NCBI RefSeq assembly: GCF_000006405.1
Contig: NW_003209533.1
Location: forward strand, 5,172 to 66,754
Reading direction: 5' to 3'
Origin: Perkinsus marinus ATCC 50983
Lineage: Eukaryota; Perkinsozoa; Perkinsida; Perkinsidae
DNA length: 61,583 nt
The notes under the pieces are model-generated. The model searched no databases, was not told the DNA's origin, and saw nothing but the letters and a program-made list of their open reading frames with translations. A program made the translations under genes and the position numbers. This document shows positions 42,066-52,603 of the stretch, one piece after another (the first letter of the stretch is position 1; each line of letters starts with the position of its first letter).

Positions 42066-44093
42066 ATGGATGCTAAACTGCAGCAGCCGCCTACCTTATT
42101 CGAAGTCCTAGGCGTCCCGCCTTCGGCTAATGATGCGCGTATAAGGAGGGCGTATCTCGACCTGTCCCTGAGGTTTCATCCTAACTCTACTACTGGAGCT
42201 GCGTCTCCCAAAGCTGGTCAAGCTTGTGGAGAATTCTTCAAGACTATCAAAAACGCCTACGACATCCTGTCCGATCCTGCTCTACACTCCTGCTATCTCG
42301 AAAACATGCGCTTCGGTTCGAGCGCCGCTCTTGTGGCTGTAGAGCGACTGCGACAAGGTCGTGCTGTTAACAGAAGAGCGGATACGCTTCAACTCTATGC
42401 TGACGCACTCAATTTATTTCCCAATCTCAGCAAGAACTCCGACCCGCCTACTGGGGAGTCACTACCTGGCAACCTGGAAGTGGATTCTCGTCCTTCTAAC
42501 TCCATGCGAGGATCTTATGCCCATCCGTATGCTCGAGCTCGACCTTCTCCCGGAAGCTCATCATTTAACTTATTGCCGCAATACCCGTTAGGGACGCAAC
42601 AAGCTGCTTCAAACCAAGCACCTCATAAGCCTATTCAAGGAGAGCTCCTGCTGGGTGTCACATTGTCTACTACCGGGTTCTATGTTTATGTATATCTGGG
42701 GCCTGGTCAATTCGTACGAGGTCCTGATCGCCCTACCCTGTTGTTGGCTGTGAATGATGGTGCAAGGCTTGTTAAAGGTATGGAGAGCCATAAGATCTAC
42801 GAGGTGCTCGCTGCTCTCTTGGAAGAGGCCCGACAACCATGGAGTGTCCAAACTCAAGGTTCTCCCTCGATGCTTCCGTTGGGCCGGGTCATGCCCAGTA
42901 ATTTCCGAGAAGGCGAAGCGTTGTCCAGGCACCTTCAGAATGGCATTCCTCAAAGAGAGTCTCCTTTGAACGTAGCCACATCGGAGCCGAACCGGGAAGC
43001 ATGGAATCAGGCTGCGATGAATGCTGGTCGACCTATGGTGTATCCATCTCCAGGAGGGGTACGTAGGACTTCTGCATCAATGCACTTGTCGTTATCCTCC
43101 TTTGTCAGATGAGTATTACTCACAATATGGCTTATGGACAGCGAATGGCGAGCAACACTGGTGTCTCGTCGTCATCATCATCACCATACGGTGTTAATGG
43201 TGATTCCGTATCAATTGCAAGAGTACCTGCATCATGGGAGTCATTAAGCGTGAAGGAGCTCATCGAAATTCATGGGAAGTGAGAACATTGCCTTGATGTC
43301 GTGTGGGAAACTGTTCTTCAGGGAGGTATGGGAATTCTTCCCGCTGGAAGCTCGACGGAAATTCTTCAATTTTGCTATGAGGTTCTACATCCCTAGAGAG
43401 CAACCACATGCAGCACAGTTACGCTCTCCTCCTGAATTCCGAGGATTGTCCCATCACGTCTTTGACGCTTACGTAGTTATGTTCTTCCGTTATCTCAAGG
43501 TGAGCTCTTCAGCGTATATGAAAAGTTGGGAGCGAAACGATTCTTTTTTAGACTATCAATGACATTGAAACAAGTATCGCTAGAAGTGAGGGCAACCATG
43601 GGAGATTCCCTTCACATTTTCCTGATGGTGCCGCTATTGACGATTATCTGGTGGGTGAAGGCATGAACTTCATGCGCCGATATGGTCAACTGTATCTAAT
43701 AAGACTCACTATCGAAAGGCTAAGGTACCGTCTTGGCGGATGCATGTCATGGATTTACTTGTTGTTTTCAGTACAAGTGATCCGGTATATTTAGCAGGAG
43801 TATCTCAAAGAATAGTAGCTCAAACTCGTCGTCCTCCGCCTATGTGGAAGGAGGATCCCACATGGGCTTGGTCGGAAGCTGATGACTTGAAGTTGCTCTA
43901 TTCGCTTGAAGAAAATGGCCTTGGTGAGCTCGTCGAGAGCGCGGCTCTGGTGGCAGGAGATGCCCTACGCTGGCCCTCGTCTAGTATCGCAAATCCGAAA
44001 TTTCAATCATTTATTTACGCTCGACTGCAGTGGTTGATGAACGGCTTAGTTAGTATCAGTAGAATATCTGGAGGAGTGGTAAATCATACGTAA
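42066..44093 (+). CDS. J-domain (DnaJ-like) protein, five exons
   Basis: Exons 42066-43058, 43109-43278, 43322-43499, 43552-43724 and 43772-44093 join in phase (1836 nt, 611 residues); introns are 43-52 nt, the first with a perfect GTACGT donor. The J domain is near residues 9-80: TLFEVLGVPPSANDARIRRA then YLDLSLRFHPNSTTG and FKTIKNAYDILSDPALHSCY. The catalytic HPD is HPN here, so stimulation of Hsp70 is doubtful ('J-like'). The middle is Pro/Ser/Gly-rich; later parts (EVWEFFPLEARRKFFNFAMR, HHVFDAYVVMFFRYLK and WKEDPTWAWSEADDLKLLYS) look folded but unknown. ATG 42066 was chosen because cttttcccgtag just before it is a likely trans-splice acceptor. The frame is open 57 nt further upstream. Confidence 0.8.
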
Positions 44094-45222
44094 AATTATT
44101 GCTGATAATTTTGAATCTTCTACCAACACACAAGTGGCGGTTTTGTGTTTAGTGATAGTATGAACAAGAAAGAAAGGCTAGCAACAACAACGAAAGCTGA
44201 CGTCATGTGGTTCAAGCAAAGTCATTGAGAGACAACTATATAGATTGTTTATCTCTGATGACACATGCTTCTAGAGGTACAGTCAGAGCTGGAGTGGGTA
44301 CCTTTTTCATAGACCATTGCACCATGCAACAGTCACTGACTACTGTATGGTGACAGTCTGAGCTGGCTGCGAGTCAGCTTGCTCCAGACGCAAGGTGATG
44401 ATCCATGCGTTGCTAGAACCACATCCATAATCACTCTGCCCCCCCCAACCCGGTTGACTAATGACGACCATTTTCCTAGGTAAGAGCAACACTAGAGACT
44501 TCAACCAAAACGATTGATATAGGAAGCCTAGCTGTAAACACTGCTCCAGATCCTCACCAAAACTTTCATTCAAAAAGCATCGACGCTCTTGACTAACTCA
44601 AGGCTTGTTGAGCGAAGCGATCAGTTGACGCATGACCCAAATCAAGACATGAGTGAAATGCCGCACACCACAGTTCTCATCGCTGCAACACAATCCTCTA
44701 CTGCCCTCACGAGCGCAAACTGACAACCCGAACATCGTCTCGAGAGGGAAGAAAACGGCAATTTATGAGCTCAGTACACATGCTGGCATCAGTCGGGAGC
44801 ATGAAGTTTATCTCCGCCATCACCTGTTATTATGCCTGGAGCGCCAGGAAATATGAGAATACGCAAATAGGTGAAACGGTCACCCGAATAGCGGTCAAGT
44901 TCTGAGAGATCCATATCTTCCGCGACTCGGTCCGAGACAATCGTATATCCTGTACCCCCTTGAGGAGCTTCCCCCGTTCCCTGCCGACGACCCTTCCGTA
45001 AATCAGTGGTAATAACCGAATACCTCGGGAGAAAGTCCGACTTTACTGATTATGGCCTCCCACCGTTCTAGTCTGCAAAGTTTGCAGCGCAAACTGATTG
45101 AGATCGCATCCGGTCGACATGGCCTGTCATGAAGCTGTGATACGAGCTGTCTCTTCGCAGATCCAGACAACACGGTCGACCGAGAGCGATGAGAAATAAC
45201 AGTAATGTTGTTGTTAGGCTCA

Positions 45223-45293
45223 CCAGTTGAATTGGCTCCACTGTACCCGCAGTGCCTGGCCCAGCTTCTGGGGGAACCGAGGGTTCGACAGTC
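45223..45293 (+). repeat. Interspersed 71-bp repeat, copy 1
   Basis: Starts agttgaattggctc, carries cgcagtgcctggcccagc and ttctgggggaaccgag, ends ggttcgacagt. A second copy is at 52607-52677. The last part resembles a pol III B box (ggttcgac). Confidence 0.75.
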
Positions 45294-45739
45294 CTCATGT
45301 TCACGCAGTGACCACTGAGACTCGCTACATATCACACTGACAGGATCTCTAAACCGTCACATTTTCATGCGTTGAAGAGGAACACAGTTGAGATCAGCCT
45401 CAGTATTCGTCATCTTGCGGCTTTCATATGCCCACTGCTCGGAGGGCGGCGGGTGCGACTCCATCTTCCGACAGAACTTCCTGGCCGAGAGCCCGGTCCT
45501 AATCCTGCAAACTGTGTAACACTGTTTTGTACTCCCTATAATAGTCGTTACCATTGGAAGCGAAAAAATGATTAGCTCTCTGTTTTCGGCGAATATCTAT
45601 GTATATTGGGTGAATTTGAGGTGAATGCTATATTGAATATAGCGTAGTTTAGCATACCGCTGACTGTGATAATTCGGTACAGCATTGGATGCGAGAGGCT
45701 GCCCACCCACGTCGAATTGATACAGTTGAAAAGAACCGC

Positions 45740-45759
45740 TGGAGTAACTCCAGTGGAGT
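45740..45759. repeat. Zigzag 6-1-6-1-6 motif
   Basis: tggagt, a, actcca, g, tggagt. Confidence 0.9.
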
Positions 45760-46115
45760 TGGTTCTTCGCTAAGCTCTTCACTGAAACTTTCAGTCTGAA
45801 AGGCTGCTGCCCATAAGAAAGGATTCCGGGGAGATCTCGCTGAGTTCTTTGTTGGTGTTACCTGCAAAGCCAGAGTAAACCAAGCATAAAGAGAGTTTAT
45901 TAAACATCAAAGCACACAGAGAGAAAACCCCTTAGCATTGGAATAAACAAAATGAGTGCAAACAACCCACCGGCAGGAGCATGACCCGTCTTGGGCCGAG
46001 CCCGGCCCGACTTCAGTGCTGATCCCTGAATGGGGGTATCTTCATTTTCACAATACTGTTGCCTCATTTTCACTCCATGATAAATCCGAGGGTGCTCAGA
46101 TGCTTTTGCTAGGAG

Positions 46116-46135
46116 TTGTGACTCACAACTTGTGA
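46116..46135. repeat. Zigzag 6-1-6-1-6 motif
   Basis: ttgtga, c, tcacaa, c, ttgtga. Confidence 0.9.
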
Positions 46136-46749
46136 GCTTGCCCTTTGCCGGAATAGGGAAGCTGCTGATCCCGTAATGCAGAGCTCAGCACAGAGGCTTG
46201 TGAGAGAGAGCTAGAATATCATCACCACCACTGGTTGGAGGAGCTTCCTGGAAGCATGAACTGTCGCTTCCGATCTGAGCGATACGACCATCGGTTATAT
46301 CAACCCCATATCTCTTGTTCTCACGAGGGAAGGCCCGGGTCGCTTGCCTCAATGCGAGGCATCCGATATTTGTGTGATTTCCGAGCGCGTAATTAATTGT
46401 TTATAGTAATTCGGCGGTTCGAATTTTCACCCGCTTTCCGTCTTAGCCATATATTTTTATGCTCCTTCATTGAACTGCCATCGAGACCATAGCCCTTTTC
46501 CGCTCTGACTTTATCCAATGCTATTTCACATGTTAGTTCAGTCCGGTTGAGAGCTACTCCACGGTCCTGAAAGCACACTCTGGTCTCTACAAACTGAGAA
46601 CTTCTAGGATCGTTTCAACCGGAAAGTCAATGCTTCCGGTAACTGGATATTAATCGATCCAACACCCCCCAACCACAACACAAACCATTCGCTCGTTTGT
46701 CGACCTAGCCCAATAAATTGACCTTCATTGAAACTTTAATGAGTTGTAT

Positions 46750-46769
46750 GGTCACAGTGACCAGGTCAC
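46750..46769. repeat. Zigzag 6-1-6-1-6 motif
   Basis: ggtcac, a, gtgacc, a, ggtcac. Confidence 0.9.
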
Positions 46770-46841
46770 TCAGCAGCAGACCGTCTGTTTTCTCACCCGG
46801 TGAATAGCAAAGCCGCTATTCGATCGTCCCACATCTCCTCT

Positions 46842-46861
46842 TGCCGTAACGGCAATGCCGT
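46842..46861. repeat. Zigzag 6-1-6-1-6 motif
   Basis: tgccgt, a, acggca, a, tgccgt. Confidence 0.9.
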
Positions 46862-46882
46862 TATTGTCATCAATCGAGACGG

Positions 46883-46902
46883 TCCTCGCCGAGGACTCCT
46901 CG
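46883..46902. repeat. Zigzag 6-1-6-1-6 motif
   Basis: tcctcg, c, cgagga, c, tcctcg. Only 21 bp from the previous one. Confidence 0.9.
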
Positions 46903-47240
46903 GAAGTTTGCCGTTCTAGGTCTACAGACGAGATTATCTGGCAGTGTAATTCACTTGTGATTTGTGGACTTTCCGCACCATAGTTTTCTTCCTAGGACGC
47001 CGCCTGTGCCATGTGGGCAGTACTCAGTCATCGCTAGTAGCTTTCATGCTTCCAGATGATCTTATGAGCCTTTTATTGCGATCAACGTTAGGACAAGTCA
47101 GCGTTTGTGAATCAAAGGAAATAACCGCACTGACGGAGTCAGTCATTGTTGAACAACATAGTTCCTCTCTTGGAGAACACCGGTATTGTTAGGTAGTAGG
47201 AATCCCAAGTTAGACTATAACGTATTTTCTCGAATACAGG

Positions 47241-47260
47241 CGCTTTGAAAGCGCCGCTTT
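47241..47260. repeat. Zigzag 6-1-6-1-6 motif
   Basis: cgcttt, g, aaagcg, c, cgcttt. Confidence 0.9.
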
Positions 47261-47289
47261 CGACAGAACCAACGATAAGCTACGTCCAA

Positions 47290-47312
47290 TGCGCCAATGG
47301 CGCATTGCGCCA
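47290..47312. repeat. Zigzag 7-1-7-1-7 motif
   Basis: tgcgcca, a, tggcgca, t, tgcgcca: the only itemised copy with seven-base arms. Confidence 0.9.
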
Positions 47313-48466
47313 TATTTCTCACTCTGTCAACCTCCAAATGAGGCAACGACATTCTATTACAGATTAACGGGTGTCTCGCCGTTTTTTGTACTTCTGATAC
47401 CGAGACCACCGAATTGACATGAACATTCTATATAAGTAGGGTCTCAATACCACGTCAATGATGACTCAACTTCTAACAAATAAGCCTTCTCTCAAATACG
47501 ATCATGATTTTCGAATACGGTTGGAGCTCTGCCTTGGCTTCCATCGTACGCCGTATTGAGTAGAAAAATTCGATGCAGTGCGCGGCCCGGCGGGCGAGGG
47601 AGCGCAGAGAGCAGTATAAGCAGCAGGTGGGCCGCGAGAGAACTGAATCCGAGTAGACCAAAACCACTAGTCGAACTCAAAGGCACACTCCAATAGCTTG
47701 AGCAATAGTAATCACTGGTCCTGATAGTAGTGGTTCAAGAACTAGTAGTAGCCCAACTAGTCACGATCACAGAGACTCTGTGAGAGTCTGTGGCAGACAT
47801 TGGAAAACTAGAGTCGAGACTCAAGAACTAGTAGTTCTAGGATCAAGAATCAAGAGCTAGTAATTCCAAGGGACAATCACAGTCCAATCGTTGTAGTCCA
47901 CATGAAACGGCTGGCAGTTTCGCCCGCCTATTCTGGGCGGTCGTGGCACGCAGAGCCGCGCAGCAGAACCCAAGTGCGACAATACAAATCGCTTCGCTCC
48001 GCTACAACGCACATCTTTGCACGCAAATCATTCTACTACGCGGTTCTCAGCACTCCCTCAGGCCGACTGAATTCTTGGTCAGTAAGGCGGAGCGCTCGCT
48101 TCATTGAGCAGACTAGTACATTCCTTGTTAAAATTCCAGATACTCGTAAATAGGTTATGTGAAGATACTGCAACATAGGCCAGCTGGGAGAGCGCAATGT
48201 CCTCGTATTCGTCACTTCACTGGGAATCCGAAATAACAATCTCGTAAAGACAATTACTGGTCTGCAACTTTCGCGTGATTTCTCCACTTATACGTATGCA
48301 TGGTGGGAAAAAAGAACAAGGTTGAATTGCGGGTTGTATATTCGAGCTATACATCGATACCCCATATGGTGTTTAGTATGGAAGCGGACTGTTCTCCATG
48401 TGTTATTCAGAGGCTCTTACACTCCGAAAAGAGGCGGCCCTTGATCTTGTTCGTTCAGTTGTTTCA

Positions 48467-48519
48467 GGAAATTTTCAAAAAGTTCAACCAGCCGCTGGTT
48501 GAACTTTTTGAAAATTTCC
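48467..48519. repeat. Palindrome 26+1+26
   Basis: The longest perfect palindrome here: arm halves ggaaattttcaaa and aagttcaaccagc, centre c, then the exact reverse complement. Confidence 0.95.
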
Positions 48520-48598
48520 CGCTGATTACCAGCGGCGTGTTAGAGGCAACATCGCCTACAGGGACCCCACGTGTCACGTGAATGTGTGTGACATGCTA

Positions 48599-48618
48599 TG
48601 TGAAGTTCACATTGTGAA
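48599..48618. repeat. Zigzag 6-1-6-1-6 motif
   Basis: tgtgaa, g, ttcaca, t, tgtgaa. Confidence 0.9.
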
Positions 48619-48759
48619 CGCTTGTTAGAGATCAGCTCCTTCTAGTGTTTATGGCAGGTAACGTGTACATGGCTTACATCGGAATCGGGTATTAGAGTTC
48701 TATCATAGGAACGTATCACACACTAGGTACAACCACAAGCTCCGCGTCTTGGACTAATC

Positions 48760-49201
48760 ACATTAACAACTTCGGTCAGCCGCCTCCGTCGAAGATCGAG
48801 TATTCAGAATGCGAATGGGATCATGGTACTGTTGAGCGTATGAAGCATTCGGGCGCAATTTTCTCAATACGGGGATCTGGTCCAACCAGCTTGCCGGATA
48901 TTTCTGATGTTGTGGTTGACATGAATGCGAAATGCGGCCCGAAATCTGCCGATTCGGTTTCACCACATACGTCACTAGTGTGGTGGAGTGCTTCACGATT
49001 CCAAATAAGGCGAGCCATCTTTCGAACCTCATTGGTCTACTAGAATACATCATTCATATGTTCCACCGTCTTGAAAGATGTCACGAAGCTTTCAGGCGCA
49101 ACGGTAATCCAAAAACGGTCCAAATCGATATCGATTTGATAGCCATGAACATGATTCGAACTGTCCAGCGGCGACTCGCCGCCGGCGAGGCTCCCGCCTG
49201 A
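48760..49201 (+). CDS. Probable gene with a frame discontinuity
   Basis: 48765-48955 reads PPPSKIEYSECEWDHGTVER, MKHSGAIFSIRGSGPTSLPD and DISDVVVDMNAKCGPK. In the next frame, 48932-49201 reads TSVVECFTIPNKASHLSNLI, then LEYIIHMFHRLERCHEAFRR and TVQIDIDLIAMNMIRTVQRR, ending AAGEAPA and a stop. Both halves look like real protein. No GT-AG intron of normal length joins them in phase, so this is a frameshift, a sequence error or an unusual intron. The start is not found. No family recognised. Confidence 0.45.
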
Positions 49202-49525
49202 AAACAGTGAATTCTGGAAATAGTGAAGGATGAGTGAACCCGTATCCGGGACTTTTTTGACCCATTCAAACTGGCAGTGATGCATGCAAAGTATGACTCC
49301 AATTAGGGTCGCATCGGATCGCACTGATCTCGGATCGCAGTTCGCAGATGTATTCCTTCATTATGTGAACGAACAACGGAGACAAGACGATTTCCTTATG
49401 TCGTGAATATTCTTCATCGGATTTTCTCGAAAGAAAACACGAATGAAAGCGCTGTATCCCGCAAACTTTTAGCGGACTGACCCGTGAAAGCGAGACACGC
49501 TCGACGAGGCTTCAACCCGGAACTC

Positions 49526-51150
49526 TCAAACTCGCATGACGCAAGTCGCATGCGTTCTGTATGCGAGCTGTTCGAAACGTCCATGTATGAAAACCGGGTA
49601 TCCCACTAGTTCGGCCTTGGAGCTGAAGAAACTGTCGATGGCCTCATCATAGTTAACACCAAAGGAAGATACCCAGAGTTGCCAGTTGTCCGTCATATGG
49701 CGCACTATGGGGAAGAAGATATCCTTGGCTTCCGCCAAGTACTATTGAAGTGCGAAAGCAGAGAGAATGTACCGGGTACATCGAATGGGGTGGGTCCCAC
49801 CCCATTCGAGGAGACGTCGAATATAGTGGTCATGGTGCTGCTTCGCGGAGTCCTGCACCTCCGGAAATTTCCCATAGAGCAGAGCTGACAGAAAGCGCGA
49901 ACTATCGTCAGGCTCGAAATTCGGTACATACAACTCTGCGTCATCTACAAGGCCATACTCATAACCTGTACCTTGCACGAAGGTATCCTCCCTGGTACCC
50001 TGACGTCTGTCCGCACGGAAGAGATCAGGAGGCGAAGGTGCTGTCGAGTCCTGCGGTGTGACTGGCGTCTCGTGAATTCTCGGGCATAAGGTGCCACAAT
50101 GAATCACATTTCGAATAGAGCTCTGTCTCGAGCTTAACTGTTTCCTCGATGACCGGATTCATGTTAGCCCGGACGTTGAAGGAGCACAGAGTGACGGCGT
50201 CCTGTCCGATGGCTTTAATAAAGTCGGTGAGTCTACCCAACCAATGGATCGTCTCAACGGAACCGCCAGAAAAGGTCACGTTCAACGGCCCCGTGTGCGT
50301 CGGTTCCCTACGACCGTTCCGGTCGACGTGGGGCCGCACAAAGAAGCGGTTGTTGACCCTCTGCAGAGGAACCTGATAAATTCCAACATACGGACCATCA
50401 TCAGTCACCATACTTTGCATCCACTGTAGAACGAGCGTACCGTCGACCTGTGTTATTATATCGCCCTCATTGTGTGAAGTCGCCGGCCCGCCGTAGAGTT
50501 GTGGACAGTACGTAGTCGGGAAGGTCGGGAAAGCCGAGGGTAACGACCTGCACCCCGTCCTGCATTCGCGAATCGAAGCGTATAGGCAGCACATAGTAGA
50601 AGTCGGTGAAGTCTGAATTGTTTAGTGGTTTTAAGATACGAGAATACTTCTCAATAATCTTATCAATAAAAGATTTGATGTTGACGTCGAGATCATGGAG
50701 ACGGAACCCGCAGATGTTGCTTTGGATGGAGTTGTTCAGACCGTTGGCAATGTCCGTGAAGCCGTATGTCTCTGACAAGCCGTGCTTCAGATTGTGAAGA
50801 GTGAATAAGGCAGCGAAGTTGGTGATGGTCAGGTTCTCGAGGCACTTGTTCACATCTTTCACTCTTCCCCACACATAGTTAGCCTGTGGATCACCCGAAA
50901 GAACCTGAAGAACAGTTCGCCCTGCACTCAGGTGTAGAGCAGCCCACTCATCGTAATCAGGCAGCGATAGACCACAGGCGAGAGAAGGCTCACTCCCATG
51001 ACGCCCTCGGCCTCCACCAAGATTGTAGTGCATACAATAGGACTCCCGTTGCAGAGCATCTCTGCAAGCCTGATCCCAAGCAGAATAGGTTGGTTGATCC
51101 GCATCCAGTAGATTAAGAGCGACATAGGCGAGGAGTAAACGATGCACCAT
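49526..51150 (-). CDS. Secreted protein of unknown family, multi-exon
   Basis: Exon 1 (51150-50512) starts MVHRLLLAYVALNLLDADQP, a probable signal peptide, and runs through CGLSLPDYDEWAALHLSAGR, NKCLENLTITNFAALFTLHN, FRLHDLDVNIKSFIDKIIEK and MQDGVQVVTLGFPDLPDY. A 64-nt intron (50511-50448, GTACTG to AACACAG) leads in phase into VDGTLVLQWMQSMVTDDGPY, NVTFSGGSVETIHWLGRLTD and VRANMNPVIEETVKLETELY. Later parts, DDAELYVPNFEPDDSSRFLS (about 50000-49890) and AEAKDIFFPIVRHMTDNWQL to the stop at 49526, are in other frames and their joins are not settled. The N-glycosylation sequons and the spread-out cysteines fit an extracellular protein. A 14+1+14 palindrome lies at 49781-49809 within it. Confidence 0.6.
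49781..49809. repeat. Palindrome 14+1+14
   Basis: Arm tcgaatggggtggg, centre t, then its reverse complement, near an exon end of the secreted-protein gene. Confidence 0.92.
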
Positions 51151-51997
51151 TGAGAAAATTTGCCAGATGACTCCTCCTTACGGTGGCAATGGACTGCTGA
51201 GAAGGAACTGTTCCCAAGTTATATTTCGTCGCAACACTGAATCCCGAATCGCCGGACGCTCCGTGAAAGCGTTAGATTCATTTCCAGGAAGAGCAGGGCG
51301 GGAGGCAGTATCCGCGTATTTTCATGGTCTGAGCTAGTAACACTCGACAACGAGCTTTCTCAGCCCATCGGGAGACGTAAAATTCCCTTGGTATCTGTTA
51401 TGGGGGCGCGTCACGTGGCACGTCACGTGGCGTCACGTCATGCCTGGGAAGCAAGACGTGCACGCATGCATGACGAGTCGTTCGTTGCAGGAAGAGCCTT
51501 TGAAGTCGGGGGCCCCGACTCGGGGCTCGGAAGGGACGGCCGGGGCTGACTCTGGCCACCTTTTCTGGGCCCTCCCAAACTCCCTTGAACGGGGAAGCAG
51601 GAAGGTTGCGCAGCTCCACGCTCCGTCGCCAGCGGCGACTCGCCACGCATTTCACGAAGTCTCTGCAGGGCCTGTCGTTTTTGGCTGTCGATTGGCTTCG
51701 CCGAGCCTCATCGACTTCAGAACCGGTAGAACTCTCGAGAGCTGCTGTCCGGGTGTATAGTCCTTCCCTCCCGTGCTCAGAGCACGGTGATCTTGGAAGA
51801 GGCCCCTCATGAAGTGGTTCTTGCTTTGTCGTTCTCGCTTCCCGGGGGCGCGATGTAGCGGCGCAGCGCGGCGCACGCTCAGCTCTTCCAATTCTTCGTC
51901 TCTTGGTTCAACAATCGGGGAAAATTGAGCTGTCGATGATGCCGACGACATGGTTCTTATACTTTCATGTCAGTTATATCCACTTTTGAGTGATACT
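51151..51997. promoter_or_regulatory. Divergent intergenic region between two secreted-protein genes
   Basis: The 51150 gene is read leftwards and the 51998 gene rightwards, so this 0.85-kb spacer probably holds both promoters. It includes a tandem of cgtcacgtgg repeats near 51405-51440. No TATA box can be claimed. Confidence 0.35.
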
Positions 51998-52450
51998 ATG
52001 AACACCTACTTCATTCACTCCTTCATAGCTACTTCTTTCTTGGTGCTATGCGGACCTAAAACACCCGGAGGAAGCTGCCAACCTAAAATACCCGAAGGAG
52101 ACTACTACGCAATGGTCACTCCAGAAACCTGTGCCCAGTTAACCTGGCGGTCGATGATTACACAAGGGTTATATTCGGTGAACTTTCGTTTAAGGTGCGA
52201 AGTAGAAGTTAGATCGCTAACCGTGCTATTATATACAGCTGGCGCTGGATTCTTCAAGGTCACGCGAGCCACCATGGCCGAGCTCGAGCGATTCGTCAAA
52301 GACGTTGCCTCGAAATGCCCCGGTATGATAAAATTTGACACCGAGTACGACTTGGCGAGATACGCTTACATCGGATCCCAGAATGTTCTAGTAACTACGG
52401 TTGGCGGTGTCACAGCTCTCACCGATTTCAAGCAGGGGAAGTGCCCGTAG
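51998..52450 (+). CDS. Secreted protein, about 150 residues, unknown family
   Basis: Single open exon. I start at MNTYFIHSFIATSFLVLCGP, which gives a standard signal peptide; an in-frame Met 48 nt upstream (51950) is also possible. The mature part has GGSCQPKIPEGDYYAMVTPE, TCAQLTWRSMITQGLYSVNF, RCEVEVRSLTVLLYTAGAGF, ELERFVKDVASKCPGMIKFD and TALTDFKQGKCP at the end: five cysteines after the signal region and alternating beta-type hydrophobics. I know no named domain. The composition resembles lineage-specific secreted families of perkinsids, which is inference. It is head to head with the secreted gene ending its 5' side at 51150. Confidence 0.7.
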   Translation: MNTYFIHSFIATSFLVLCGPKTPGGSCQPKIPEGDYYAMVTPETCAQLTWRSMITQGLYSVNFRLRCEVEVRSLTVLLYTAGAGFFKVTRATMAELERFVKDVASKCPGMIKFDTEYDLARYAYIGSQNVLVTTVGGVTALTDFKQGKCP

Positions 52451-52603
52451 GATCTATGAGGCGTCATACTGTATCATTTTTTAATCCTTATTACTTAATA
52501 AGCCCGTACTTAGTCCACAAGAGAGTATAGTGTTTCACAGTCAGGGGTCACAAGGGTCACAGCCGGAGCTACCGGAATCCTTACACTCATAAATCACGGC
52601 TCA

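Larger units (their letters stand above)
44094..48759. other. Gene-poor stretch rich in palindromic insertions
   Basis: No gene I would defend. It contains nine of the 17 itemised zigzags, the 53-bp palindrome at 48467-48519, the 71-bp repeat at 45223-45293, a tract of actagtagt/tagttct character at 47660-47880, and the dispersed 13-mer at 47990-48002. A plus-strand frame at 48300-48581 is open but is partly made of the palindrome. Confidence 0.55.

Noticed and set aside
48300-48581. 93-residue plus-strand frame
   Set aside because: About 18 residues are encoded by the 53-bp palindrome, and no homologous or structured feature is seen.
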